Below are positions 1 through 12,165 of a stretch of 64,000 nt of DNA, piece after piece. The stretch comes from Phyto melanocephala. Taxonomy: Eukaryota > Arthropoda > Insecta > Diptera > Rhinophoridae. The stretch lies in contig OW799234.1 of assembly GCA_941918925.1 (NCBI GenBank), positions 83,361,997-83,425,996 of the forward strand, given 5' to 3'. How positions within the stretch are numbered: the first letter of the stretch is position 1; every line of letters starts with the position of its first letter. Under the pieces are notes generated by a model, which saw nothing but the letters and a program-made list of their open reading frames with translations, had not been told where the DNA came from and made no database searches. The position numbers were made by a program, and so were the translations under genes.

Positions 1-516
1 TATTTATTTCTTTGATGTAGAAAATTTCGTTAGGAAGGAAAATATTAAGTGAAAAATTAATTGTGTTTAACAAAAATTATAAATATTCCCCCTTTAAAAA
101 TCGATTTTTTTCTGGCGAAGCAATTTTTAATATAATTTTTTTATTTTCATTATATGTGCCCCAATAATAGTTACGTAAAATAAAATTGAAACAGCAGTTC
201 CTATTCTTGGCATGGCCTCTGGGCTGAGCGATAATTTTTACCAAAAATATATATTTCCTATCAAGTATATTTAGTTTTGGTTGAAAAGGAATATTTTTTA
301 CTCAAAAAATGTAATTAAAAAGTACATGGTTGGAAAAAGTAATCAAAGTTTGGCCAACTTCGCATTTTAATTCTTGCAGCAATTACACCAACTGCATCTT
401 ATGTGAAAACATAATGTTAACAAAAAAAAGTTAATAGAAAATGATGGTATTGCTAAAAGACTTTGTCAAAATAATATTTGTATATCGCAATTTGCATAAA
501 TGCTAATTACCAAGTA
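1..516. other. AT-rich intergenic DNA, nothing recognised
   Basis: This stretch has no convincing coding region, no inverted termini and no match to the repeat families seen elsewhere in the window. Confidence 0.5.
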
Positions 517-1578
517 CAGGGTGTCCGGCGGGATGGTAGACTACTTTTTTGTTTATAATATTTGATTAAATGCAAGAGAATGGATCTTATTTTGATATAT
601 ATGTTTTATTTAATGTCAGCAATTATGTATGGAATGCAATATCAGATAAATATCCGCCTTTGTTATCCCCACAAATCCGAACCCTTTTCAGCATATTTTT
701 CATTACATTCTCACAGATTTCACGCGATATTTCATTACTTTCATCGCGAATATTTTGTTTGAGTTACATCAGCGTTTCTGGTTTGTTTGCATAGACTTTG
801 CTTTTTAGATATCCCCACAAAACGAATCCAGATCAGTCAAATCAGGCTACCGTGGAAGCCAATCAGCATCACCATTCTTTGAAATAACTTGTTGTGAAAA
901 TACGTCTCGCAGTAATTCCATTGTAATCCTGGTTGCATGCAATGTGGCACCGTCTTGTTGAAACCAAATGCTAGTCAACCTCAAAGCATGCAGTTGTGGC
1001 GTTAAAAAGTTTTCAATCATATCACGATATCGCTCCCCAACGCTGCTTTCAGTTTCAAAGAAGTTAGGTCCAGTGATTTCTCCGGACCAAATTGCAAATC
1101 AGGCTGTCGCTTTTAATGGATGCAAAGGTGACTGAGGAATAATTTGAAGGTTCTTTATTGCCTTTAACCAACTATTCTGTTTATTCATGAATGAAAATGT
1201 ACCTCGTCACACATTATGATTTTTTCAGGAAAATCGGGGTTTTCATGGGCGAGCTATTGGCATATTTACAGCAGCGTAAATGGCTTTTTGAAAGAAGCTT
1301 CAGTCCCTCTTTCTTCGAAATCATTCACTTCACGATAATTACTGCGTCTTGTTATCACGTTGTTTCTCCCAAAAATTTCACGTAACTTTCTCATCGTCAC
1401 AGTAATCTATGATTAATTTTGATAAAATGCTTTAACGATTAAAACACGTGGGTTGACCGAATATTTTTCCATAATGAATTTGCCACGTTATTACTTTACG
1501 ACTGCCATATACAAACTGTCTAATATTTACCAAAATGGCGGAAAAACAAAGTAGAATACCTTCCGGCCCGACACCCTG
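517..1578 (-). mobile_element. Tc1/mariner-type element with TIRs, transposase dead
   Basis: The ends are inverted: CAGGGTGTCCGGCGGGATGG on the left pairs with CAGGGTGTCGGGCCGGAAGG read from the right, and both ends abut a TA dinucleotide (515-516 and 1579-1580), the target duplication expected for Tc1/mariner. The transposase runs on the minus strand. The second catalytic block reads WFQQDGATLHAT (about 950-990) and the third region reads PDLTDLDSF (about 815-840), which by my count gives a spacing near DD41D. Stop codons and frame changes interrupt it (for example just before PDLTDLD), so it is a fossil. An N-terminal half can be followed only weakly towards 1450. Confidence 0.75.
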
Positions 1579-1664
1579 TACATGTCTTTAGATCTCTGGT
1601 TAATTACAAACTGTAATTGGATTTTTTTTTCGAAGACAGCCGTATATATTTAGTTTAATTTAAA

Positions 1665-3795
1665 CAAGTAAGACCACTATATTCGGCTGTGCCGAATCTT
1701 TTATACCCACCACCAATTTTGTGTACATTTAAAGCACACTATTTATGGAATATGGAATATTGAATATGGAATATGGAATAATCTCTTTATAATAAAATAT
1801 GTATCACTTTCTTTGTAGAGGGTGGTTAAATTGTAAGGGCCCATGTTGAAGGTGAACTACACCTAGTCTTTAAATTTGTTTTCTGCATTTCATTTGACAT
1901 TTCTCAATCTCAAACTTACTCAATTTGATCCGTGGAAAGATACGCAAATGAGCAACGCTTTAAAATTATTCCGGTTTTTTTTTTTTTAAATGGGCTTTCA
2001 AATCAAAATGCATTTTGTGCACTTCGTAATTCTTTTGATCAACATAATCGTCCCAATTTGTCCACAATCGGGAGAATTGTAAAAAATATTTAAATTTGTG
2101 CAAAACAGGTCTGTATAAAATGTTAGAAAATTTGTGTATGCCTTCTTAGTTCGTTGAATGGGAACCATTGCTGTTTTTTGCAATAGTGTGGCAAAAGAGC
2201 AGTAAACCTCGACTCATCATCATGCCCAACAATTGAGCATTAACATTGTATTCAAAATTTGTATCATTGGGTAGAGGTATGGCGCCGTGGCTGGGAAAGG
2301 TGGGGGTCTATTTGGCCGATAGTTTGTTAAATACATAATTGAATCATACAAATATTACCATTACAAAAAGAAATAATAATAATTTCCTAAATGATGTGTG
2401 TTTAATTTAAATTCAACATCGCCCTTAAAATTTAACCACCCTTTATAACTTCGATATGCTACCAAAATGCTTTTGTAAATGAAGTCTTTCAATGAAAGTT
2501 GGTGTTAAAGTAGGCGTGTCAACAAAGTTTCTGCTAATAAATACAACTTAGATATTTCAATATAGTCCTTTATTTTCCCAAAAACTTTGTCAATAGAGAA
2601 ATTACATGAATTTAAGATAAACCGTTATATGAAAGGTAGGCAGTAAAGTGGGCGTGTCACCTAAACTTTTTGGCACAGTAATGACATTGCCTAGGGGGAT
2701 ATACGTAGCAAATTTTATCATAATACCTCTAATTTTGGCGGTTTTATGAGCTTTTAAATTTCATTAACGGTAGATAACGTGAAAAGTGGGCGTTATAGTA
2801 GGCGTGTCAAAGTTGTTTTTGCTAATGAGCACAACTTAGCTGTTTCAATATAGTCCTTTATTAGTCCAAAATCTTTATTAATAGAGAAATTATATGAATT
2901 TCAGTTAAACCGTTATATCGGAAGTGGGCGTAAAAGTGGGCGTAAAAGTGGACATGGCACCTTAATTTTCTGGCATAGTAATGGCATTGCCTACAAGGAT
3001 ATACGTAGCAAATTTGATCATCATACCTCTAATTTTAGCGGTTTTATGAGCTTTTAAATTTCATTAACGGTAGATAACGTGAAAAGCGGGCCTTATAGTA
3101 GGCGTGTCAAAGTTGTTTTTGCGAATGAGTACAACTTAGGTGTTTCAATATAGCCCTTTATTATTCCAAAATCTTTATTAGTAGAGAAATTATATGAATT
3201 TTAGGTAAGGCGTTATATGGGAGGTGGGCGTAGAAGTGGGCGTGGCATATAAAAGCCATGTGTGCAAAATTTCAGAGTCGTAGATCCAATTTTGTTGCTT
3301 TTATGACGTTTTTGTTTTTAAATATACCGAAAAATACACTGTGCGGTATAAATTTTCGTACATTTTGATCGATAACTCCTTTCCTAATGCATAGATTTCG
3401 GGGAATGATATTGTTTTTACTCAGAAAATATATATTCGAAGTTTCATGAGTCTACGTTAATGCGTTTGGACACAATTCCATTTTATTCGATGTTCGAAGG
3501 ACACGGTTTTTTCGACCTACTCTTGCTTTTCGAGCTATAACTCTCTTCCTTATATGTATAACTCTCTTCCGATATAGCCCATTTTCAATACCAAGCAAAC
3601 CTTGTCTATAAGAAAGATTCTGGCAAAATTTGAGCCCCCTAGCTTTTTCGGTGCGACCTCTATCGTGCTTTCAACAGACGGACAGACGGACAGACGGACG
3701 GACATAGCTAGATCGTCATCAAATCAAACCCTGATTCAGAATATGAATGACAAAATGAATATACCCCCACCATTTTTTTGGTGGCGGGTATAAAA
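1665..3795 (-). repeat. Composite repeat subfamily A, copy 1 (carries a MITE)
   Basis: The left end is CAAGTAAGACCACTAT followed by the hairpin ATTCGGC-TGT-GCCGAAT and ATACCCACCACC. The right end is the (CGGA)-type cluster near 3675-3705, then ACCATTTTTTTGGTGGCGGG and TATAAAAA. Inside are about three tandem units: GTTATAT followed by the GGGCG-rich stretch recurs near 2623, 2912 and 3212. A MITE occupies 1818-2443. The strand is set so that the AGTGCTCTTACTTG end is 3'; true orientation is unknown. No protein is encoded. Confidence 0.75.
1818..2443 (+). mobile_element. DD41D-mariner-derived MITE, copy 1
   Basis: The TIRs begin GAGGGTGGTTAAATTGTAAG and, from the right, AAGGGTGGTTAAATTTTAAG, and both sides carry TA (1816-1817, 2444-2445). 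It retains the N-terminal coding part of a mariner transposase (ERYANEQR near 1937) and a short C-terminal piece (GGHLADI-like, seen best in the 54820 copy) joined across a large internal deletion. It is therefore a non-autonomous deletion derivative sitting inside a composite repeat. Confidence 0.75.
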
Positions 3796-5524
3796 AGTGA
3801 TTTAAAAACGCTCAGATTCATTTTTAATACAACAGTTGTTTGTTATTTTTTTTTTTAAGTTTATTGGAAGGTATTTAATTTAATTTTTTTCAAAGTTAAC
3901 TAATAAATTAATTAGCAAAAATATATTTTTCTTTGTTTGAAATTTTATATCTGTGACAAAAATTAAAAAGTGCTTAAGTCGACATAAGCTAAAACTAAGA
4001 TAAGCACTTCACTGCGAGTCTGTAATTCAAAACCAAGCTGATGTATTATTTAAACTATTTTGGGCAACTTTGCAGGCATTTATAGCTTAAAATCTTACTG
4101 CTTAAATTTTTTTAAAGAACAATAAATATCATTTGGAATTTTAAATTGTTTGAATTTTATTTACTTTTATTTTATACAACGTGAAGTTCGTATAATAGTC
4201 TTTATTTGAATGGGAATCAATTTATAAAAATAATTTCAAATATTTCAAAGCGCTCTCGTGAAAAAACTATAAAAGCAGACATAAGCTTATTCTGCTTATT
4301 GCCACAGATATACACACATACAAATATATATTTTTATAAAGAATATTTATTATTTATTTTATTTATAAATAACAAACAATTTAATAGTAATTTTATAACA
4401 ATAGAAAAAAGTCATCTGAAATTAGATAAATACCACATAAATATATGTACATGTGTAAGTGTTTTACATATGAAATAAGATATAGGATATTTATCAATGC
4501 TCATATGTACATAAGAGCATAAAATGATATTATTTTATATTTAATTCCGCATGCTGATGATGTGTTAATTTCAAAATGTTTAATTAATTTTTTATATAAG
4601 CTGCAAAGCAATTTGTAATAAATTTTATATTTATTATTTTCGCACAGAATTAAATTAGCAAATTTCCAAGAGATTATTTGTATTGCATTTTAATGTGTGA
4701 AAAACGTTTTAAATAAATAAAATATATTAAATACATGTACAAATATCAAAAAAATTTTAGCTGCAATAATAACACTAATGTATACTAGTTAATAAATTAT
4801 CAATAATTGTTTACATGTTTGTAGAGATTTTATTATTGGTCCTCGATTTTCTCACCAGTATTAATACATGATTATCTAAACACTTAAACAAATTCTACAA
4901 TTGTTCTAGAAGAAGCAACATATGTGTTAATGGCTACTTTTTAAATATCACCTGTCTTACTAGGAAGGGTTTTAGTAATAACACAAGTACGCCGTTTTGG
5001 TTGTTTTGTTGTTGGTGTGTGTGTAGTGAAAAATCCTTTCCCTCGACAGGATACTCACATGGATATATAAATACTACAGGATATATAATACTTTTAAACA
5101 TTTGCTAAAGTATATACGCAATACAATTAAAGATTACGAAAGTTGTAAGAAGCCATTCAAAAAACTTCTTATAGATTTTATCTGTGGTGACAAGGATACA
5201 TATAGCTACGCCATAACGTTTGGAATTTTTACAATTTTCATTACCGACTCTATTAGTTTAATATTTCTTGAAACCCTATGACTCAGGGAGTTCATCTGCC
5301 CGTGTGTTGGTTAAAATCAACTATTCGAAGCCTCCACATGCATCAAAGATCAGTGTGTAGTATTAATCTTTTGCAAATATTCGAAAAGAAATTATTTTTT
5401 AATTTCAGCACAATCGTGCCATTATTATCTGAAATATGAGCAAATTAACACAACTTTCTTTATTTTTTCAGCACTAAGATAATTTACAGATACTATTTAT
5501 ATAGATATACCTCTAATGCTATCC
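3796..5524. other. AT-rich intergenic DNA, nothing recognised
   Basis: No gene, TIR pair or repeat-family match was found. A short open frame near 4206-4478 is lysine/asparagine/isoleucine-rich, as expected by chance in AT-rich DNA. Confidence 0.5.
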
Positions 5525-6730
5525 CTAAAACTTTTCGATGGCGCTGAGGCATAATTGAGATTCTATGCCCTCAATGTGCCCAATTATCTCATCCATTAGC
5601 TGTTGAATTGTTGCTGGCTTATCGACGTACACCTTTTCTTTCAAATAACCTCAAAGAAAGAAGTCCAATGGTGTCAAATCACATGATCTTGGCGGTCAAC
5701 TGACATCGCTACCACGTGAGATAACACGGCCATTGAATTTGTCGCGTAAAAGAGTCATTGATTCGTTAGCTGTATGGCAAATGGCACCGTCCTGTTGAAA
5801 CCACATATCGTGCACATCCATATCTTTTAATTTGGGCCATAAAAATTCGTTATCGTCTCACGATAGTGAACACCATTCACAATTACCGCCTGACCGGCCT
5901 CATTTTGGAAAAAATGATGCTGGCAGCCTATAAACCGCACCAAACAGTCACTCTTTGTGGGTGCATTGGTTTTTCGACAATCAGTCTTGGATTATCATTC
6001 GCCCAAATGCGGCAGATTTGCTTATTGACGAATCCACTGAGGTGAAAATGTGACTCATCACTGAAGATGATTTTCTTAGAAAATTGATCATCCACGATTG
6101 CCATTTCTTGCCACCATTCTGACCATTGACGACGTTTAGAATGTTCAAGGGGCTATTTTCTTCCAAATTGATCATCCACGTTTGCCATTTCTTGCCACCA
6201 ATCTGACCATTGACGACGTTTAGAATGTTCAAGAGGCTTTAGATCTTGAGTCAATTGCACCTTGTAAACGTTTAAATGCAAGTCTTTATGCATTATGTTT
6301 ATCAACGACGAGCCTGAGAGGTGCAATTTTTGGGCACGACGATGAGTTGAGGTGGACGGCTCTTCAGCCAAACTATCGCGAACAGCAGCAATATTGCCTG
6401 CAGTACGAGCTCAACGAGCATGCACTGGTGTTTCCACACCTCCTACAGATCCAGTTTGTTCAAATTTTTGCATGATTTTTCCGATTGTACGCACATTTTC
6501 ACGATTAAATTGACCAAACAAACTACGAAGTGCACGATATGAATTTTTATTTGAACGCCCATTTTCATAGTGAGCCTAAATAACTTTAACGCATTGCTCG
6601 ATTGTGTATCTTTTCATGGTTAAAATTGAGTTAGACTGAAGTTGAGAAATGCCAAATGAAATGTAAAAAAAAACTTGACCTTTAGGTGTGGTTCACATTC
6701 AATATCGGCCCTTAAAATTTAACCACCCTT
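5525..6730 (-). pseudogene. Mariner-type (DD41D-like) transposase relic
   Basis: A nearly full-length transposase relic lies on the minus strand, starting at the ATG of 6617 (MKRYTIEQCVKVI). In order it shows a HTH-like N-terminus, an AEEPSTSTHRRAQKL linker (about 6371-6330), IFSDESHFHLSGFVNKQ with the first catalytic D (about 6075-6020), WFQQDGA with the second D (about 5805-5785), and PPRSCDLTPLDFFL with the third D (about 5700-5650). Several stop codons, including tryptophan to stop, and an 84-bp tandem duplication (6086-6232) make it non-functional. The right end (to 6730, then TA) has the same AAGGGTGGTTAAATTTTAAG TIR as the small MITEs, so it represents their long relative. I could not find the left TIR. 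Confidence 0.75.
6086..6232. repeat. 84-bp tandem duplication inside the transposase relic
   Basis: The segment beginning GATCATCCACG at 6086 recurs at 6170 with only a few differences. The 84-bp period is 28 codons, so the duplication keeps frame. Confidence 0.85.
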
Positions 6731-6959
6731 TATATATGGTTACTTAAGATTCTGTTTAATTTTTGGACACTCAAAATACACCAAAAGACAGACAATAGTT
6801 TCTAAAACTACTGTTGAGAAAACTTTTAAATCGACTAGAAACTAACTGCGATAAGAGCACAAAAATACAAGTGAATTTGGGATTTCGTAAAATAATCAAG
6901 CTGAAATCGAATTTTTCCGCTTCTGGATATTAGAGAAAAGTTACGTGATAAACCAAAGG

Positions 6960-7260
6960 TCTTCACTAATTTATTATATACAATACTTTATAGTTAATGA
7001 TGGCCATCATTACAAAATGGTGTAAAAAATATTGATATTAAACAAAATGGCTTGACCAATAGAATACAGTGAACTATGAAAAAGTTAAAATTCAAGGTGG
7101 CATCCAAAATGAAATGGCGCATATATAGTAATTATAGTTTCGCCCCCTTCAACCCTTCAATTTCGATATCAAAGGGAAACTTAAAGATGGCGTCAGATGT
7201 GGTTACTATATCTATATATTTACATAACGGCGGAACGCATTTTTGGATCCGACACTGACG
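6960..7260. repeat. Fragment of a repeat with AAGATGGCG modules
   Basis: Recurring AAAATGGCG and AAGATGGCG motifs with intervening CCTTCAA blocks resemble parts of 39650-40000 and 57980-58360. The short open frame here (7076-7258) is made of repeat sequence and is not a gene. Confidence 0.45.
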
Positions 7261-7262
7261 AA

Positions 7263-8116
7263 TATAGAATTCTTTCTTCTGAAGTTCATCAATACTTTTT
7301 TTCTACCGAATGTGTTTCTTGTTTATCTTTTTCTCTGTCAAGATGTACTTATGTAGATGTTTATAAGTAATTTCTTTTAGCACTTTTAGTTTCCTTTCGC
7401 ATATGTGGTTTATTATTTCCATTAGTCGGTTTTGTTTAACGTTATTTTATTATTTTCTCAATTTTTTATTGCACCTAACTACAACTAACTCAACTATCCA
7501 ATACCCTACTATTTATACTTATAGTTGGTTATGATAACTTTTTATTTAATAATTATTTACGAATTATGAATTTTACGATAGAATATTTAGTAAAAAAAAG
7601 GAAACATTATTTCCATTGTCAAATAATTTTGTTGTCATAACGAACCGTTTTTTAATGTGCATAAAGTTGGTAATCCGTACAGAATATCCCAAATAATCTT
7701 TTCTAAAAAAAACGCTGTAAAGTGCACATTGTCATCCTCTAATAACCTGATGTGTACAGTGAGTAAAAAAGGGCATGATACATCAGGATGATGAAATTGT
7801 GGTGATCGGATCTTAGTAAAATTGTTAATAGGTTTTCAAATCGAAATTTGAAAATCTTTTGTAGCTCATTAAAAGGGTCGACTATGTATTTTGTAATTCT
7901 CTATTTCGCCACCTTTGAATCGTTGTTGAAATTTTTCTGCAGTTATGCTTCACATGGTTTGTTGTTTATCTTTTATTTTTCTCCCATATTTTTATATCAA
8001 ACATAATTATACTGTTATGTGTTTTTTATTCATTTTTTTCCTATTTATGCATGTTGATTATATGCAACTCTTGTGCTTATTTAATTATATCAACTGCAGG
8101 TGAAGCTAGTGATATA
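7263..8116. other. AT-rich intergenic DNA, nothing recognised
   Basis: No supported gene or repeat was found. Confidence 0.45.
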
Positions 8117-10159
8117 CAGTCAAGGAAAAAATTTCACGTACATCTCCTGATTTACGCCTGTCATAAATAAATAGATTTATGCAATTTAGTATTTTAAAAA
8201 ATACTTTATTTGTTATTTATTTATTTATATTTCAATTTAAAAAAACCAAAGTAACATAAACAACTAAGAGTGCTATATTCGGCCTTGCCGAAGCTTACAT
8301 ATCCTACACAACGTGTAGTCATGCAATAACAACTGTATCATCATTCATCTCATTAATATGAAATACGTACATACATTCATATATGTTTCGTTATCTTTAT
8401 AATGACTTTATCCGCTTAAAGACATCCAATTGTAAAATTATAAATCGAGCTTATGTATGTAAGTTTAAAAAATATATATAAAACATAAATATAAAAAAAA
8501 ATAAATATATAAAAATTAAAAAATAAAAATAAAAAATATAAAAAAATATTAAAAAAAAAATATAACAAAACAAAAATTTTTGTCTTAACTGGGATTCAAA
8601 CTTATGTTCATCCAGTTTGTATTGTTGTGGAAAGACGAGGTGGTCTAGGTTTTTTCATCATATCTCAGCTGTTTACACAGCGATTTTTCTGATTTTCAAT
8701 ACCGATCTGCTCCCAAATATTTCTAATATGTCTGGAGTCTTCAAAAAGTTGATTTCAACATGCACACGGACAGACAAACAGACTGAAAATGCTTAATTGA
8801 ATCCCCTTTTCATAAGCTTTCAGAAAATATATACTCTATGGTGTCGGAAATGAAAATTGTTAAAATTTTATACGGAATGACAAACCTATATATACCCTTT
8901 TACACTGCCGTGTGAAGGGTATAAAAAATATAAAAATTAATAGGAAATAAGCCATTAAACTATTTACCTTTTCTTAGAACATACAAAAATAAATAAAGAC
9001 ATTGTAATATTAAGTAGGCTTTCCTTGGGTATCATCTGCACCCTGAAATCGCTGGGGCATTAAAATAACCGTCATTTAGCTCATGCAAGAATTGATAAGG
9101 TTTTAAGGGTTTCTCGGCTTTTTATGTTGTATTTTCGGACCAATATTTCCAAAATATCCCGGGTGTGTTTGGTTGTATTCAGATTGGGGCGGAGAATTCA
9201 GCTAGCGTGGCGCGTAGAGCGTGGTATAAAAGTCAGTCTCGAACAACGTGGGAGGTGTGCTTGAGGTCATTGTCCTGCTGGAAAATCCACTTATCTCTCA
9301 GACCCAAACTTTTAAAGCACGGCTTCCAACAGACGACCCACCTCAAATGATGCCCTATCTTTTCAAACTATAACACTGCCTCCACCGTGTTTTACAGTAC
9401 TTATGACATTCTTTGGGTCAAAATAATTGTTAGGTTCTAACCAAACTTTTGTACTGCCATCATTTTCAAAAATATTATACTTACCTTCTTCAGTAAAAAG
9501 AACAGTTTTCAGGAAATCTAGGTCTTTATTTAAATATACTATACGAATACGTTGCGATGTGTACAGTTTTTGTCCGAAATTAGTATCTTTTTTGTGCTCT
9601 TAAAGCCATTTTTACAATATGTAATACATTTATTACTGTTCTGGATCTAATAGCAACATTAGAATATTTTGCAAGATGTTCCGCCAACTTTGGAGCACAT
9701 ATTTTTGTATTTTGGTCCACTTCTATCGTGAATTGCTTTAAGCACGGTTGCTATTTTCATAGATTCTTATACTTTATTGGACTGTAGCTTGAGTTATTTT
9801 ATGGTTCTGATACATTTTTTATAGGATTTACTGTCCTTGCCACTAAAGCACGTACTGTTTCTATTTCTACCTCTCGTTTTCAAAAAACGACGAGCTTTAA
9901 CAAACACTTTTTGTAACTGAATGGTAGTATTGCTTTTAAAGTAACGAAGATCTGTAAAACTAACGGTTTTTTGCATTTTCTGCCTTATTTTAGGAGATGC
10001 GACACTGTATGTAGACTTTTTTCCGTCTAATTTTCATATTTATCCCTAATAACTTTTAGGCTGCATTTCTATTTTGCCTTAAATAATCTTAGATATTAGA
10101 GCCTTAATCACTCATATAAAATAAATATCTGGCTGTACGTGAAGTTTTCTCCTTCACTG
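8117..10159 (-). mobile_element. Bari-like Tc1 element, split by a nested repeat
   Basis: The left end CAGTCAAGGAAAAAATTTCA pairs with the right end read inward, CAGTGAAGGAGAAAACTTCA, and both ends abut TA (8115-8116, 10160-10161). The start resembles the CAGTCATGG type of Bari elements (from memory). A decayed minus-strand Tc1 transposase fills 9080-9976: an N-terminal part starts at 9976 (MQKTVSFTDLRYF), a RRFLKTRGRNR GRPR-like hook follows, then the Tc1 signature TVKHGGGSVIV (about 9405-9370) and an FQQDND-like second catalytic block (about 9285). Frames shift repeatedly. A composite repeat of subfamily B lies at 8261-8926 between the left TIR and the gene. Confidence 0.75.
8261..8926 (-). 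repeat. Composite repeat subfamily B, nested in the Tc1 element
   Basis: It begins CAACTAAGAGTGCTATATTC with the hairpin TTCGGC-CTT-GCCGAA, continues with CACAACGTGTAGTCATGCAA, a long A/T tract (8465-8575), a degenerate GGGATTCAAAC motif (about 8590), GAGGTGGT, a CACACGGACAGAC block and TATACTCTATGG, and ends GTGTGAAGGGTATAAAAA. It interrupts an older Tc1 element. Confidence 0.8.
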
Positions 10160-10161
10160 TA

Positions 10162-11560
10162 TACTGTTGTTTATATACGAGGGTTCAATATCAGAAGTGC
10201 GTCCTATAGTTTAAAATGTGGTTTTATCTTATATATATTTCTAATTTAAATTTTTTTATTTTAACTTCTTTAAATCAACTCTTATTATTTTTCTTTAAGT
10301 ATGATTTAATTTACAATGGAGGTAGCTTATGTCCAAACACAGCTGTATACCCCTCGTAGGTTTATTTTGCATTGTTTATTTATTTTATTTCTGTGCACAT
10401 AAATATGTTTGTATAATTTATTATATTCCAATTTACTCGTTATTCAAAGCACTTTAATGTCAAAAAGAAATTTATGTCAAGCATCACCAAAAGCGTAGAA
10501 TAAATTAGAAAGCAGAAAAAAGTTCATATAAGAAACATCAGTATCAGTAGTTCTACATGCGAATACCTAGATCAAAGAGAAGATGTAATGCAATAATTAT
10601 CCATCCAAATTAATTTAAATATTTATTTAATATAAGAATGACTAAAATCGTCGAATCTGTATGACATTTTGATTTGAATTTATGTTAACATGCTTCTGTT
10701 TTATACAATTTGCCGTGTTTCTACTAAAGACCTGCCTAAAATGTTTGAAAAGTTACATGTTTCATATGACAATACTTTCAATTACTATATTTCAGAGTTA
10801 GCATAAATAACAAAATATTATTCTTATTTAAATAAATTAGTTATCACTTGAAAAGCTTTTTTTGAAGAATATCGAAGCGACAATAAAATAAGCAAATTGC
10901 AGAAACATCAAGTAGTATAGAACGCATACAAAAAACATACATAACATTTAACAGCAGTGTGCAGTTTAAGGAGATAATATATTCTTATAACCGATTTTTG
11001 TAAATTATGAGATCTCACCTCATTACAGAACATTTAAAGTTAAAGTTTTTTGATTTTTTTTATATCTAAATAGTTCTACTTTCAATCAAACAGGTTTTAA
11101 ATGTTTTGTTTTAGTTTAGGTGTTTTGTTTCTTCTTTGTTCTGATTCAGCGTGAATTTATTCCAATTTTATTCATGTTCATCAATAATGTATTTCATAAT
11201 GACAGAGTAATATACACACTCACTCTTTTAAAATTAATGAGATTATTTGTAAGCCCTTTAGCTAAATTTTAAACAAGTTACGATTTGGGAGAGATATATA
11301 AAAAAGATCAGATATGTAACAAGGCTAAATTTAGTGAAAACTATTATATTTCTTTAGCTCTTTAGCTTTAATAGGTGGTGAAATTGTGTTATACAATATA
11401 CACTAAGATTTATTTTAGATATTAAATACATTTTAATTTTCTCAACTATTAAAGCAAAAAAGATTCGACCGGAATATTTTCAAAAATCTGTAATAAAAAT
11501 TTTTCGAACTGGTTAAGTAGAAAAAAGTTATGTTAAAAATAACTCAAGGTTTGGAAATCA
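10162..11560. other. AT-rich intergenic DNA, nothing recognised
   Basis: No gene, repeat-family match or inverted termini could be supported. Confidence 0.45.
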
Positions 11561-11569
11561 AATCGATAT

Positions 11570-12030
11570 TTAAACAACTTGAAATATAAGAGGGATGCTA
11601 TTTATATTTCGGGAATAGCAAATAATACCAAACATTTGTATCATATTGTATATGAAAATGGCGTAATTGTTTTCGAAATATTTCCCTTCATGATCAATAA
11701 CCTTTTGGATTCATTCAAACCATTTGTCATAATTTCCTTACACCACTTGACGGAGCCTTTTTTTGAGCTATTCATAAATTATGGGTATCCAACAAAAAGA
11801 AAATTTGTTTCACAACAAAGTGTTCATGCAAAATCGAATATATTGAACTAAAAATAATATGCAAGGATGCTTCTGTCTCATAATATGTCACATGACGATC
11901 TTGTGTCATCAGTACACGCAGTGCATCGTTGTTTTGTGGCACTAAAACTGATTTTGGACTATCTTAACGCGATTGAATTCATTATACTTGCGATATACTG
12001 TGTTGGTGATTCCAAGGCGAATTTAATTAC
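11570..12030 (-). pseudogene. Mariner transposase relic
   Basis: Read on the minus strand, the block from about 11955 down to 11650 shows VLMTQDRHVTYYETEASL and then IYSILHEHFVVKQI, followed by a VKWCKEIM-like stretch. This is the classic order of the second HTH and linker of a mariner transposase. Frameshifts and stops break it, and the catalytic domain is missing or unrecognisable. A short open frame on the opposite strand (11579-11851) is a shadow of this relic. Confidence 0.6.
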
Positions 12031-12082
12031 CAGCAGGTGGTAGTTCTACAACAAATACAACATTAAAAAACAATATGGTTTT

Positions 12083-12165
12083 TATACCCTTCACACAGTG
12101 TAAAAGGGAACATGTAGGTTTGTCATTCCGTGTGAAATTTCTACAATTTTGATAAATGATAAAAT
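12083..12165 (+). repeat. Composite repeat subfamily B, end fragment
   Basis: TTTTTATACCCTTCACACAG followed by GTTTGTCATTCCGTGTGAAA matches the TATACCC-hairpin end of subfamily B. The rest of the element is absent. Confidence 0.7.

Noticed and set aside
1665..3795. Firm Helitron/Helentron assignment for the composite repeats
   Set aside because: No Rep/helicase gene, no CTRR end, and one copy has a long direct flanking repeat; left open.
4206..4478. 90-codon open frame
   Set aside because: Composition follows AT-rich background; no domain, splice context or neighbour supports a gene.
11579..11851. 90-codon open frame
   Set aside because: It lies antisense to a mariner relic and starts without an ATG.
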